From: JAXHUH01 sp034211175
Lineage (GTDB): Bacteria > Actinomycetota > Acidimicrobiia > Acidimicrobiales > CAIXPF01
Assembly: GCA_034211175.1 (NCBI GenBank)
Contig: JAXHUH010000344.1
Span: 1 to 64,000 of the forward strand
Length of the DNA: 64,000 nt
Direction: 5' to 3'
Shown here: positions 6,826-15,856 of the stretch, piece after piece
Layout of the letters: each line of letters begins with the position of its first letter
Position numbering within the stretch: the first letter of the stretch is position 1
Position numbers and translations under genes: made by a program
The notes under the pieces: model-generated
The model's input: only the letters and a program-made list of their open reading frames with translations
Databases searched by the model: none
Told to the model about the DNA's origin: nothing

Positions 6826-9186
6826 ATGCGCACATTGTTCAGGCGGAAGACCGCGCACGACGGTCTGTTCGTCTACCCCGAGCTCACCCCTGACGGGAAC
6901 GAGCTCGGCAGTACGGCCCTCGCGGCGATCGATGTCGAGACGACCGGGCTCTCCGCGTCCGACGACCGGGTGTGCGAGATCGCGGTCGTCCGGTTCGACC
7001 GCGACGGCACCGTGCTCGACGAGTGGGCCACGCTCGTGGACCCCGAACGCGACGTCGGCCCGACGTTCGTGCACCACATCACCAACGACATGGTGAGCGG
7101 TGCGCCCCGCTTCGCCGAGATCGTCGGCGATGTCCTCGCCCGCCTCGACGGCGCGGTGCTCGTCGCCCACAACGCCCGGTTCGAGGAGGGGTTCGTCCGG
7201 GCCGAGCTCGATCGCCTCGGCGTCGCCACCCCGCCGATCCCGGCGCTGTGCACGCTGTCGCTGGCCCGCAGCGTCGTCCACGCACCGAACTACCAGCTCG
7301 ACACGTGCTGCGAGAGCGTGGGCATCACCCACGACGACGCCCACAGCGCACTCGGCGACTGCCGGGTGACCGGCCGGTTGGCTGCGTCGCTGCTCGCCCG
7401 GGGCACCGTTCCGGTCACCTGGGCGTGCGACCCCGAGCCGCTCCCCCGCCTCCCGGCGACCGCCCGCCCCCGAACCCGGGCCACGAACCTGCGCAAGGGC
7501 GAGGTCGGCTGGATGGCCAACCTCGTCGCACGCCTGCCGCTCACCACCGACGACGCCCACCCGGTCGAGGCCGACGCCTACCTCGCCGCGCTCACCGAGG
7601 CACTGGCCGACGGGAAGCTCACCGGCCCGGAAGCAAAGCAGCTCGGTCGCCTGGCCGGCGCCGCCGGCCTGGGCGCCGAGCAGGTGCGGGCCCTCAACCG
7701 CCGGTTCCTCGACAGCATGCGCGAGGCAGCCGAGGACGACGACATCCTCACGCCCCGCGAGGTGCGGGAGCTGACCCGCGCCGCGGAGCTGCTCGACGAG
7801 GCCGACCACTTCGCCGGGCTCGAACCGACCGGCGTCGACCCGACCGCACCTCGGCGACAGGCGTCGTCGACCGGCCCCCGGGTCTGGTGCGCACCGGGGA
7901 TCGACGCCGCGGTCGCCGACCGGCTGCGGGTCGCCGGCTACTCGATGGCCGTCAACCTGACCCGCTCCGTGGTCGCCGTCGTGTGCGACGACCCGGCGGC
8001 CGACCACCCGAAGCTGCGCCGGGCCCGTGACCTCGGCATCCGTCTGGTCGCCACCCCCGACGCCGCCATGCTGATCACCGAGCTCGCCAACGGCGGCGCG
8101 CCTGCGACGCTCGAAGCGACCCCGACGATCAGCGGCCCGGCCAACACCGACGAGCGTTCCGAGGCGCCGGCCACCGGCACCCGGCCGAACCCGCCGGTCG
8201 AGGGCCCCGCCCATGCCGGCGAGCCGGAGGAGGAGCCGGCGAAGGATGCCCCCGCCACGACGGGCACCCCGCCGCCCGGGTCCGCCACCGGCGACACCGG
8301 GGTCGACCGGACCCGGATGTTCGAGCCGGCCCCCGTCTCGCGCTGGGGCACGTGGGTGCCGACCGAGCCGGCACCGTTCGAGTTCACGGACGCCGAAGCC
8401 GGCGAGGACCACGACCACGGTGACACCGCGACGACGCCGGGCGAGACGGCGCTCGTGACCGAACCCACCGATGGAGCCGGGACCGAGACCACGGAGGCGG
8501 CACCGACCGAGGCATCCCAGCCCGAGGCGTCCCAGCCCGAGGCGTCCCAGCCCGAGGCGTCCCAGCCCGAGACGGTGGCCCCCGAGGCTCCCGAGGCCGG
8601 CGCCATCAACCCAATCGCCGCGAACGGCGAAGCTTCGGAGGGCGCGGTTCCTGACATCGCTGCTCCGGGAACTGCCACGGCGAGCCCCGAGGCACCGGCC
8701 GAACCCGCCGATGACCGGCGCCCGCTCCGCGACTTCGCCCCGCCGCCCCATGCCACGCCGGCATGGCTCGCCGACCCGTGCGGACGGGCCGACCTGCGCT
8801 GGTTCGACGGCACCCGGTGGACCCACCACGCCGCCACCGGTGGCGCCGTCCGCTCCGACACACCGTGGCTGCCCGACGCCGAACCGGAGGCACCGGGCCT
8901 CGTCGACGGCCAGCCCGTCGACGAGCATGCCCGGGCGCTCCACGAGCTGTACCTCGCAGGGCGCGACCTGGATGCGCTGATCCTCGGCTACCGCTGCATC
9001 GACGCCGCCGAGAACGCGGCGACCACCGGCGCCGGCCCGGCGCCCCGGCCGCTCTACGCACTGGTCTGGCACGTCCACACCCGCCGCGGCGAGCACGAGG
9101 AGGCCGCGACGATCGCCCAACGCCTCGCCGTCCAGGAGGAGAGCCAGCGTCGGCGCGCGGGCGCGGTGCTACAACCCGGTCCGTGA
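6826..9186 (+). CDS. DnaQ-like 3'-5' exonuclease fused to TerB-like, BRCT-like and DUF2510 segments
   Basis: This is a 787-residue mosaic. Residues 30-190 form a DEDDh exonuclease with every catalytic residue visible: D36 and E38 in DVETTG, the HNARFEEG helix (about 117), and H173 and D178 in HSALGD. Residues 225-330 look like a helical TerB-type domain, and 352-418 like a degenerate BRCT domain as found in some DnaQ proteins. A 200-residue acidic, proline-rich linker follows and contains four EASQP repeats (562-581). Then come a DUF2510 motif (about 645-665) and a helical C-terminus. Start at ATG 6826; a TACCGT box at 6794 is a likely -10. It may act in repair or proofreading tied to the envelope, which is inference. 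Its stop overlaps the next gene's GTG. Confidence 0.85.
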   Translation: MRTLFRRKTAHDGLFVYPELTPDGNELGSTALAAIDVETTGLSASDDRVCEIAVVRFDRDGTVLDEWATLVDPERDVGPTFVHHITNDMVSGAPRFAEIVGDVLARLDGAVLVAHNARFEEGFVRAELDRLGVATPPIPALCTLSLARSVVHAPNYQLDTCCESVGITHDDAHSALGDCRVTGRLAASLLARGTVPVTWACDPEPLPRLPATARPRTRATNLRKGEVGWMANLVARLPLTTDDAHPVEADAYLAALTEALADGKLTGPEAKQLGRLAGAAGLGAEQVRALNRRFLDSMREAAEDDDILTPREVRELTRAAELLDEADHFAGLEPTGVDPTAPRRQASSTGPRVWCAPGIDAAVADRLRVAGYSMAVNLTRSVVAVVCDDPAADHPKLRRARDLGIRLVATPDAAMLITELANGGAPATLEATPTISGPANTDERSEAPATGTRPNPPVEGPAHAGEPEEEPAKDAPATTGTPPPGSATGDTGVDRTRMFEPAPVSRWGTWVPTEPAPFEFTDAEAGEDHDHGDTATTPGETALVTEPTDGAGTETTEAAPTEASQPEASQPEASQPEASQPETVAPEAPEAGAINPIAANGEASEGAVPDIAAPGTATASPEAPAEPADDRRPLRDFAPPPHATPAWLADPCGRADLRWFDGTRWTHHAATGGAVRSDTPWLPDAEPEAPGLVDGQPVDEHARALHELYLAGRDLDALILGYRCIDAAENAATTGAGPAPRPLYALVWHVHTRRGEHEEAATIAQRLAVQEESQRRRAGAVLQPGP
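8509..8568 (+). repeat. Four 15-bp tandem repeats coding EASQP
   Basis: Units of GAGGC(A/G)TCCCAGCCC start at 8509, 8524, 8539 and 8554; only the first differs, by one base. They lie in frame in the acidic linker of the exonuclease gene. Such near-identical units suggest recent slippage, so copy number may vary between strains without harming the flanking domains. Confidence 0.9.
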
Positions 9187-9719
9187 TCTCCGTCGTCGAG
9201 TACGACCCGACCTGGCCGGCGCAGTTCGAGGAGCTCCGCTCGCGCTACCGACGAGCGCTCGACGGGGTACCCGTGGTCGCCATCGAGCACGTGGGCAGCA
9301 CGTCGGTCGAGGGACTGGCCGCCAAGCCGGTGATCGACATCGACATCGTGGTGACGGCCGAGCACGTGGCCGCGGCGTCCGACGCGCTGGCTGCCATCGG
9401 CTTCGAACCGATGGGTGAGCTCGGCATCGCCCAACGGTGGGCGTTCCGCCAACCGGACGGGCTGACGCGCACCAACACCTACGTCACCGTCGACGGCTGC
9501 GTGTCGCTGCGGAACCACCTCGCCGTCCGGGACGTGCTGCGCACCGACCCCGAGCTGCGTGCCGAGTACGGCGCGCTGAAGCAACGGCTGGGCACCGAGC
9601 TCGACGACATCGGCGCCTACGTCGAGGCCAAGTCGCCCGTCCTCCAGCGGGTGCTCGAGCGCGCCGGCTTCTCGGCCGACGAGCTCGCCGGGATCGACGA
9701 CGCCAACCGCGCCCCCTGA
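9183..9719 (+). CDS. GrpB family protein (UPF0157, nucleotidyltransferase-like fold)
   Basis: The 178-residue protein matches the GrpB family: VVEYDPTWPAQFEELRSRYR at the start, then the HVGSTSVEGLAAKPVIDIDI core whose GST and DxD pattern recalls the nucleotidyltransferase fold, and a C-terminal YVEAKSPVLQRVLERAG helix. GrpB proteins occur alone or fused to dephospho-CoA kinase; their activity is not established. The GTG start overlaps the exonuclease stop by four bases (GTGA), so the two genes are almost certainly cotranscribed. No functional link between them is known. Confidence 0.85.
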   Translation: MISVVEYDPTWPAQFEELRSRYRRALDGVPVVAIEHVGSTSVEGLAAKPVIDIDIVVTAEHVAAASDALAAIGFEPMGELGIAQRWAFRQPDGLTRTNTYVTVDGCVSLRNHLAVRDVLRTDPELRAEYGALKQRLGTELDDIGAYVEAKSPVLQRVLERAGFSADELAGIDDANRAP

Positions 9720-9782
9720 CGAACCGGCCGATGCGGCCCCCGCAACGCCCGCCCGGAGCGCTGACGGAGGCCGCCCGGGTGA

Positions 9783-12245
9783 TCAGCCGTCGATGAACGC
9801 CTCGACCGTGACGGTGGCGCCGGCGGGGGCGACGGGGATCTGGTTGCCGTGGACCGCCTCGCCGTCGACCATCAGGCGGGTCACCCGGCCGGCGACACCG
9901 ACGGGCTTGTGGACCGTGATGTCGTACGTGGCACCCCGGAACCGGCGGGACGCGGTGAAGCCGCCCCAGTCGGCGGGCACGACCGGGTCGACGCGCAGGC
10001 CCGCGTGGTCGGGGCGGATGCCGAGGATCCACTGGGTGACGGCCACGAAGTTCCACGCCGCGGTGCCCGACAGCCACGAGTTCTTGGCCTCGCCGTGGGT
10101 CGGTGCGTCCTTGCCGGCGATCATCTGGGCGTAGACGTACGGCTCGCACCGGTGGACGTCGGCCAGCTCCTCGCGGGCCGACGGGTTGATGCGCAGGTAG
10201 TAGTCGAGCGCCCGGTCACCGTCGCCGAGGACGGCCTCGGCGACCATGATCCACGGGTTGGTGTGGCAGAAGATCCCGGCGTTCTCCTTGTACCCGGGCG
10301 GGTACGTGGTGATCTCGCCGAGCTCGAGCCGGTAGCTGGTGTAGGCCGGGTTGAGCAGCACCACGCCGTGCGGGGTGGCGAGGTGCTCGGCCACCGAGTC
10401 GAGCGCCTGGCGGGCCCGCCCGTCGTCGACGCCGATGCCGGCCATCACGCACATGCCCTGGGGCTCGACGAAGATCCGGCCCTCGTCGTTGGTCGACGAG
10501 CCGACCGGGTTGCCGAAGTGGTCGTAGGCCCGGCGGAACCAGGCGCCGTCCCAGCCGTGCTCAGCCACCGCCGAGGTCATGGCGTCGGCCGCGGCGCGGT
10601 ACGACGCGGCGTCGTCGGGGCGACCGATCACGTCCGCGACCGCGGCCAGCTCCCCGGCGGCGAGCACGAACTGGCCGGCGATGAACACCGACTCGGCCAC
10701 GCCGCCCTCGCGGTTCTCGGTCGTCTGGAACGACTCGCCCGGCGTCTCCGAGAAGCAGTTGAGGTTGAGGCAGTCGTTCCAGTCGGCCCGTCCGATCAGC
10801 GGCAGCCCGTGGGAGCCGAGCCGGTCCAACGTGTAGGAGATCGACCGCTGGAGGTGCTCGTAGAGCGGCTTCTCGGAGCCGGGCCGGTTCTCGAACTGGA
10901 CGGGCTCGTCGAGGATGGCGACGTCGCCCGTCTCCTTCACGTACGCCGAGACGGCGAGCACGAGCCACAGCGGGTCGTCGTTGAACCCGGAGCCGGCGGC
11001 GTCGTTCCCCCGCTTCGTCAGCGGCTGGTACTGGTGGTACGCGCCGCCCGACTCGAGCTGGGTGGCGGCGATGTCGAGCACCCGCTCCCGGGCCCGCTCG
11101 GGGATCATGTGGACGAAGCCGAGCAGGTCCTGGTTCGAGTCCCGGAAGCCCATGCCCCGACCGATGCCGGACTCGAAGTACGACGCCGAGCGGGACAGGT
11201 TGAACGTCACCATGCACTGGTAGGCGTTCCAGATGTTGACCATGCGGTCGGTGTGGACGCTCGGCGACGCCACCGACATGACGCCGAGGAGCCCGTCCCA
11301 GTGCTCGCGGAGCCGGGCGAACGCGGCCTCGACGCCCTCGGGGCGGAGGTGCTCGTCGATCACCGGGCGGACGCCACCCTTGGCCAGGGTCTGCGAGCCG
11401 GGTGGGTCGAACTTGGCGTCGCGGGGGTTCTCCGCGTAGCCGAGCACGAAGACGACCTCGCGGGTCTCGCCCGGTTCGAGGGTCATCTCGACGTGATGGG
11501 ACCCAATCGGGGCCCAGCCGTGGGCGATCGAGTTCTCCGACTTACCCTGCTCGACGACGGCCGGGTCGTTCCAGCCCCGGTACGCGCCGCAGAACGCGTC
11601 GCGGGACGTGTCGAAGCCGGTGACCTCGGCCGAGCACGCGAAGTAGGCGAAGTGGTCGCGCCGCTCGCGGTACTCGGTCTTGTGGAAGATCGTGCTCCCG
11701 TCGACCTCGACCTCACCGATCGACAGGTTGCGCTGGAAGTTCGTGGCGTCGTCCTGGGCGTCCCACAGGCAGAACTCGACGGCGCTGAACAGCGACAGGG
11801 ATGCCGGGGTGTCGCGGCGGTTGGTGATCCGGGTGCGCCACACCTCGAGCGTCTGGCCGACGGGCACGAAGTAGAGCGTCTCCGCGCCGATGCCCGACCG
11901 CTGCGACGAGATGCTCGTGTAGCCGAGGCCGTGGCGGCACGAGTAGTCGTCGAGCTCGGTGCGCGTCGGCTGCCACGACGGCGACCAGGCGTCGCCGGTG
12001 TCGTCGTCGCGCAGGTAGAGGTAGCGCCCGCCCTCGTCGGTCGGCACGTTGTTGTACCGGTACCGGGTGATGCGCCGCAGGCGGGCATCCCGGTAGAACG
12101 AGTAGCCGCCGGCGGTGTTGGAGATCAGCGCGAAGTAGTCCTCGCTGCCCAGGTAGTTGATCCACGGCAACGGCGTGTCGGGGCGGGTGACGACGTACTC
12201 GCGGGCGTCGTCGTCGAAGTGGCCGAACCCGCTCTTCGCCCGCAC
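9783..12245 (-). CDS. Glycoside hydrolase family 94 phosphorylase, cellobiose-phosphorylase-like
   Basis: GH94 enzymes split beta-linked disaccharides with phosphate, releasing glucose 1-phosphate and saving ATP. The N-terminus (FGHFDDDAREYVVTRPDTPLP, then YLGSEDYFALISNTAGGYSF) is typical of cellobiose phosphorylases. The RGMGFRDSNQDLLG segment binds sugar and phosphate, and ADWNDCLNLN carries the general acid, Asp491 with this start (D490 in the Cellulomonas gilvus enzyme). Length is 820 residues, again matching. The frame runs upstream to a GTG at 12356, but the extra 37 residues are unlike the family. A related disaccharide such as chitobiose cannot be excluded. A CebR-like operator lies at 12628-12641. 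Confidence 0.88.
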   Translation of the reverse strand: MRAKSGFGHFDDDAREYVVTRPDTPLPWINYLGSEDYFALISNTAGGYSFYRDARLRRITRYRYNNVPTDEGGRYLYLRDDDTGDAWSPSWQPTRTELDDYSCRHGLGYTSISSQRSGIGAETLYFVPVGQTLEVWRTRITNRRDTPASLSLFSAVEFCLWDAQDDATNFQRNLSIGEVEVDGSTIFHKTEYRERRDHFAYFACSAEVTGFDTSRDAFCGAYRGWNDPAVVEQGKSENSIAHGWAPIGSHHVEMTLEPGETREVVFVLGYAENPRDAKFDPPGSQTLAKGGVRPVIDEHLRPEGVEAAFARLREHWDGLLGVMSVASPSVHTDRMVNIWNAYQCMVTFNLSRSASYFESGIGRGMGFRDSNQDLLGFVHMIPERARERVLDIAATQLESGGAYHQYQPLTKRGNDAAGSGFNDDPLWLVLAVSAYVKETGDVAILDEPVQFENRPGSEKPLYEHLQRSISYTLDRLGSHGLPLIGRADWNDCLNLNCFSETPGESFQTTENREGGVAESVFIAGQFVLAAGELAAVADVIGRPDDAASYRAAADAMTSAVAEHGWDGAWFRRAYDHFGNPVGSSTNDEGRIFVEPQGMCVMAGIGVDDGRARQALDSVAEHLATPHGVVLLNPAYTSYRLELGEITTYPPGYKENAGIFCHTNPWIMVAEAVLGDGDRALDYYLRINPSAREELADVHRCEPYVYAQMIAGKDAPTHGEAKNSWLSGTAAWNFVAVTQWILGIRPDHAGLRVDPVVPADWGGFTASRRFRGATYDITVHKPVGVAGRVTRLMVDGEAVHGNQIPVAPAGATVTVEAFIDG

Positions 12246-12901
12246 CGCCGCTCGGTTGCCGCCGACCGCTCGATGGTCGACGGCGCCTCGGGGCAGCTGC
12301 GCCGGCCGCTCTGCATCCTCATGGGTACTCCTGTGGTGCTCAGGTGTGTTCGACACGAACCGGGTCGTGGGTCGCTCGTCCCGTCGAGGGCGCGGGCAGC
12401 GGCGGGTACTCGCCGACGGCGTCCGGAAGCCCCAGTGTCCGGTCGCCCGAGGACGTCCTGCCTGGCCGCTCGTCGGCGGCGGGACGGGCCCTGGGCCGTG
12501 CTCCCGACCGCCGTGCGCTCGACGGTGTGATGGCGCTTGCCGGGTCGCCGCGACCGACGCGGCGACCGTGGATCCACCTCCGGTCCTGTGTTCCGGGGAG
12601 CGGCCCCGCAGCCTCGACGTCTCGCCATGGAAGCGCTCCCAGGGGCGAAAGGGTAGACGACTCCCGGGCCGACGCCCCGGGTCGAGCCGCGCGCTCGCCG
12701 CGCGTCACATCCGACGGTCGGTCATCACTCGACCCAGGGTGCCCACGCGCCGCGGCCCGCCGCATCGACCGACCACGGGATTCCCTCCGAAGAGGGGACG
12801 TGCCGACGACACCGGCCGAGCACTCGGCGCGCGGGCAAGGTGTCACGTCGGGCGGTCGATAGCGTCATCGGTTGGCGGGCGAGCGGCGGAAGGACGAGCA
12901 G
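12246..12901. other. Long intergenic region upstream of the GH94 gene
   Basis: No convincing gene is seen. The interval holds an AGGAG ribosome site at 12332-12328 (-) five bases before an ATG that is out of frame with the GH94 body, the CebR-like operator at 12628-12641, and a TAGCGT -10 candidate at 12860-12865 for the lipoprotein gene. It must contain the divergent promoters for both flanking genes. Confidence 0.6.
12628..12641 (-). promoter_or_regulatory. CebR/LacI-type operator upstream of the GH94 phosphorylase gene
   Basis: On the - strand the site reads TGGGAGCGCTTCCA, one base from the CebR operator TGGGAGCGCTCCCA known from Streptomyces cellobiose genes. It has the GCGC centre typical of LacI-family operators. 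It lies about 270-385 bases before the possible starts of the GH94 gene, so cellobiose-controlled repression is a reasonable guess. No LacI-family gene is in the window. Confidence 0.6.
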
Positions 12902-13261
12902 GTGCGGACCATCGTCGTGTGCGTCTCGGCGCTCGTGCTCCTCGCGGGCTGCCGCGAGGACGAGACGGCGGGGACCGATGCCGAGACGTGTGCCGAGGTC
13001 GCCGACGAGCAGATCATCGTGCTCGACGACCTCCTCACGTCGACCGACGGCTTCGACCCCGAGGAACTGGCCGACGCGGCTGATGCGTCCGAGGTGTTCC
13101 GCAGGGTGGCCGACGAGGAGGCCCGCCTCGGCGCCCGGGCCGAGCAGCTCGGCTGCTCCGAGGAGGAGATGGCCCGGCTCCTCTGCGAGCGGTTCGACCT
13201 GCTGACCGCCAACGAGGTCGCGACCGCGCTGAAGGACGGCTCGAGCTGCGCACGACCTTGA
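12902..13261 (+). CDS. Small secreted lipoprotein, unknown function
   Basis: The 119-residue product has a short basic start, a hydrophobic segment and the lipobox LAGC (Cys17 with this start), followed by a very acidic, cysteine-containing domain (at least four further cysteines). It should be anchored on the outer face of the membrane. No family is recognised. The GTG at 12902 has AGGACG upstream. A TTG at 12872 lies six bases after TAGCGT and could be a leaderless alternative that adds ten residues before the signal peptide. Confidence 0.68.
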   Translation: MRTIVVCVSALVLLAGCREDETAGTDAETCAEVADEQIIVLDDLLTSTDGFDPEELADAADASEVFRRVADEEARLGARAEQLGCSEEEMARLLCERFDLLTANEVATALKDGSSCARP

Positions 13262-13300
13262 GCCGTCGCAACGGCAGCGTGACCGCCGACCGGCTGGCGC

Positions 13301-13789
13301 TCACCCGATCCGGGTCGAGACCGTGAGCAGCGTCGACGCGGCGAGTGCCGTCGCGGTGCGGACGTGGTTCATGGCCGTCCACCCGCCCGAGTAGGCGCTC
13401 CACACGGCGCCGGCGTCCGCTGCCGCGGGATCGGCGAGGCCGAGCGCGTCGTTGCGGGGCACGTGGTAGGCGGCGGTGATCACGAAGGTGGCGAGATAGA
13501 GCACGGCCGCCAGCAGCTGGTAGCGGGACGCGGGCTCGTCGAACGAGGTCACCGACAGCACGGCGAGGGCGACGCTGACGAGCGCCGTGCCGAGGAAGGC
13601 GATCATGAACGGCGCCGTCACGGCCAGGCGGTTGATCGACTGCATGGCGGTGATCGCCTGACGGCCACCGATGCGGTCGAGCGCCGGCATCACGAAGGCC
13701 GAGAAGACGAAGAGGGCGCCGGCGACGAGGCCGGTCCCGGCGGCGCCGACGATGACGAGGATGCGGGTCGTGGAGGTCATGGCGGTCAT
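13301..13789 (-). CDS. DUF1772 family integral membrane protein (anthrone oxygenase-like)
   Basis: The 162-residue protein has four hydrophobic helices (about 8-30, 55-80, 84-105 and 140-160). It carries the pattern GLVAGALFVFSAFVMPAL near the start, a central N-R helix and a YHVPRNDAL loop, all typical of DUF1772, a family that includes anthrone-oxygenase-like proteins of polyketide pathways. No polyketide genes are nearby, so the role is open. ATG codons at 13789 and 13780 are both possible. Flanked by two unrelated genes, it is probably monocistronic. Confidence 0.78.
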   Translation of the reverse strand: MTAMTSTTRILVIVGAAGTGLVAGALFVFSAFVMPALDRIGGRQAITAMQSINRLAVTAPFMIAFLGTALVSVALAVLSVTSFDEPASRYQLLAAVLYLATFVITAAYHVPRNDALGLADPAAADAGAVWSAYSGGWTAMNHVRTATALAASTLLTVSTRIG

Positions 13790-13947
13790 GCAACCCCGAA
13801 TGACCGAGTGGCTCCATGGCCCGGACGATCGCTTCCATGCGCGAGCGTCTCGGTTGCACCCTTCCTTTGCCGGGACGCGCCGGGGTGCCGCCGCGAACCG
13901 CTCGCGGCGGCACCTACCGGGGCCGGCGGTGACCACGGGACCCGGGA

Positions 13948-14475
13948 TCAGCCGATCGCGTCGACCAGGTAGGCGCTGACGTCGAGGGCGCCCGTGGAGA
14001 GGTTGACCTTGCCCTCGACGACGACGATCGAGCTGTTGAGGTGGGCGAGCTCCGGCGAGGCGGTCGCCGCGGTCGCCACCCCGGTGACCCGGAAGTCGAG
14101 ATCCGGGAAGGCGAAGTCGGGCTCGAGCATCACCTCGAGGGGCGGGACCGGGAGGCCGGCGGGCGGCACGACGTAGCCGCGCAGCTCGAGTGCCACGCGG
14201 TGGGTGCCGTCGTCGATGACCTCGGGGGCGACGATGATGCCGATGCCGTCGGGGCGCTGCACGAACTGGTCGAGCCCGAAGATGCGGGCGCCGGCGAACG
14301 GTCCGTCGACCACGCGGCCCTCGAACTCGTTGTGGAAGTGGATGCCGTCGGGGAACAGGCCGATCGGGTACAGCTCGCCGAGCTGGCCCTCGAAGCGGTA
14401 GAGCAGCTTGCCGATCGCGGCGCGCCGGCGGTCCGGCGCGGTCGTCGTGCTCGGGCGGTCGGAGATCAGGCTCAC
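13948..14475 (-). CDS. DUF3237-like protein
   Basis: The 175-residue protein has a strand-rich pattern (IGLFPDGIHFHNEFEGRVV, GPFAGARIFGLDQFVQRPDG, then GTHRVALELRGYVVP) that resembles the beta-barrel of the DUF3237 family, whose function is unknown. The match is by pattern only. I chose the GTG at 14475 because AGGAGCG stands seven or eight bases before it; the open frame extends to 14604 but without conserved sequence. It follows the AlkC gene on the same strand after 141 bases. Confidence 0.55.
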   Translation of the reverse strand: MSLISDRPSTTTAPDRRRAAIGKLLYRFEGQLGELYPIGLFPDGIHFHNEFEGRVVDGPFAGARIFGLDQFVQRPDGIGIIVAPEVIDDGTHRVALELRGYVVPPAGLPVPPLEVMLEPDFAFPDLDFRVTGVATAATASPELAHLNSSIVVVEGKVNLSTGALDVSAYLVDAIG

Positions 14476-14616
14476 GGTGATCGCTCCTGTGCGAATCTGC
14501 GGTGTCAGCCGGGCGGGTGTGCCCGGCCCGGCCACGATCACCGGGACCCCTTTCACCCCGCCTGCAACCCACCTGCGCCCCGCGTTCGCACCCTCGCGAC
14601 GCACCGGCGACGGCGT

Positions 14617-15744
14617 CTACGAGGTGAGCTCGAAGGAACCGGCCGGGTGGGCGACGCCGTTGAGGAGCACCTCGACCGGATGGGTGCCCGGGTAGTGGGT
14701 GCGGGTCGAGTGCTGGGCGACCGAGACGGTCTTCGTCACCGTCGCCGACCCGCCGGGGTCGATCACGACCTCGCCGCCCTTGAACACCTTGCCGCTCGTG
14801 GACCCGTTGGCCTTCACGAAGTGGACCCGTAGGTCGACCAGCGCGCCGAGCGGTGCGTCGGAGGGATTCTCGACGGTCGCCTCGATCCGCACCTTGTCGC
14901 CGATCGCCACCTCGGCGGGCGTGATCGACACGGGCCCCACCCGCACCGGTGAGTCGGCGCCGTAGCCGAGGATCGCCAACGTCGCCGGGTCGCCCTGCTT
15001 GATCAGGGTGCGCAGCCCGTGGCGGAGGAGGCGCCGCCGGGTGTCGTCGCCATCGGCCCACCACCGGCCGGCGACCTCGGCGACGACCGCCGGGTGGTCC
15101 TTGGCGATGTCGTTGAGGTTGTTGGCCACCGAGCGGCGCACGTACTCCGCCGGGTCGTCCCTGAGCAGCTCGAGCAGCTCGAGCACCGGTGTCGGGTCGG
15201 CCTGGAACGCCCGCAGCCGGGGCGCCCACGGCAGGCGTGGCCGGGTGCCCTCCGAGACCAGTCGGCGGACGTGGGGGTTCGGGTCGGTGGCCCACGTGCG
15301 GAGCCGTTCGAGGGTGGCGTCGGGGTGGTGCTCGAGGAACGACCGGATGCTGAACTCGGCGGTGAAGCGCTTGGTGAGCTCGTACTGGGCCGTCATCGAC
15401 GCCTCGAAGTGGTCGAGGCCGTGGTCGGCGACGAAGAACACGAACGGCAGGAAGACGAACGGCTCCATCCCGGTGAGCTCGTCTGCGGAGTTCTCAGCGG
15501 TGGGGTTCTCGGCGGGCAGGCCGGCGACGATGATCGACAGCGCCTCCTCCCGATCGGCGGGCAACGTCCCGGCGAGCGCGTCGGACATGCGCCGGGCCCG
15601 ATGCGTGAGCTCGAGCTCGTCGTAGCCGTCGAGGCAGATAGCCCGGAAGGCAGCGTCGTCGAACGCCGGGTGGGCGCCGGCGACCATGGCGGCGACCCGG
15701 TCGACGATTTCGGGCCCGTAGTTGTTCTTGAGCGGCTCGGCCAT
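14617..15744 (-). CDS. alkC: AlkC-type DNA alkylation repair glycosylase
   Basis: The 375-residue protein has an N-terminal HEAT-like helical domain (about 1-250) and a C-terminal Ig-like domain (about 262-375), the architecture of AlkC, a DNA glycosylase that removes 3-methyladenine and related cationic lesions. Diagnostic stretches are LKNNYGPEIVDRVAAMV at the start, GMEPFVFLPFVFFVADHG in the middle, and the RRSVANNLNDIAKDHP helix repeat. The Ig-like domain is needed for activity in studied AlkC proteins. The ATG is clear. No SOS or Ada box was recognised upstream. Confidence 0.83.
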   Translation of the reverse strand: MAEPLKNNYGPEIVDRVAAMVAGAHPAFDDAAFRAICLDGYDELELTHRARRMSDALAGTLPADREEALSIIVAGLPAENPTAENSADELTGMEPFVFLPFVFFVADHGLDHFEASMTAQYELTKRFTAEFSIRSFLEHHPDATLERLRTWATDPNPHVRRLVSEGTRPRLPWAPRLRAFQADPTPVLELLELLRDDPAEYVRRSVANNLNDIAKDHPAVVAEVAGRWWADGDDTRRRLLRHGLRTLIKQGDPATLAILGYGADSPVRVGPVSITPAEVAIGDKVRIEATVENPSDAPLGALVDLRVHFVKANGSTSGKVFKGGEVVIDPGGSATVTKTVSVAQHSTRTHYPGTHPVEVLLNGVAHPAGSFELTS

Positions 15745-15856
15745 CGCCGCGCAGTCTTGCCGGCCCGCCGACCGAGCACGTCACCCGATGCCCCGATGAG
15801 CCGTCGAGTACGGTTGGTGACGACCGATCACCGCTGTTCGGAGGGGGAGACGAGCG

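Noticed and set aside
8833..8844. GCCACCGGTGGC inside the exonuclease gene, same core as the convergent palindromes
   Set aside because: It is in coding sequence (ATGG codons of the DUF2510 region), lacks the long arms and is not at a gene end, so it is most likely chance.
6742..9120. A 792-codon open frame antisense to the exonuclease gene
   Set aside because: It is a composition shadow: Gly, Arg and Val rich, with no motif, and its sense partner has all catalytic residues.
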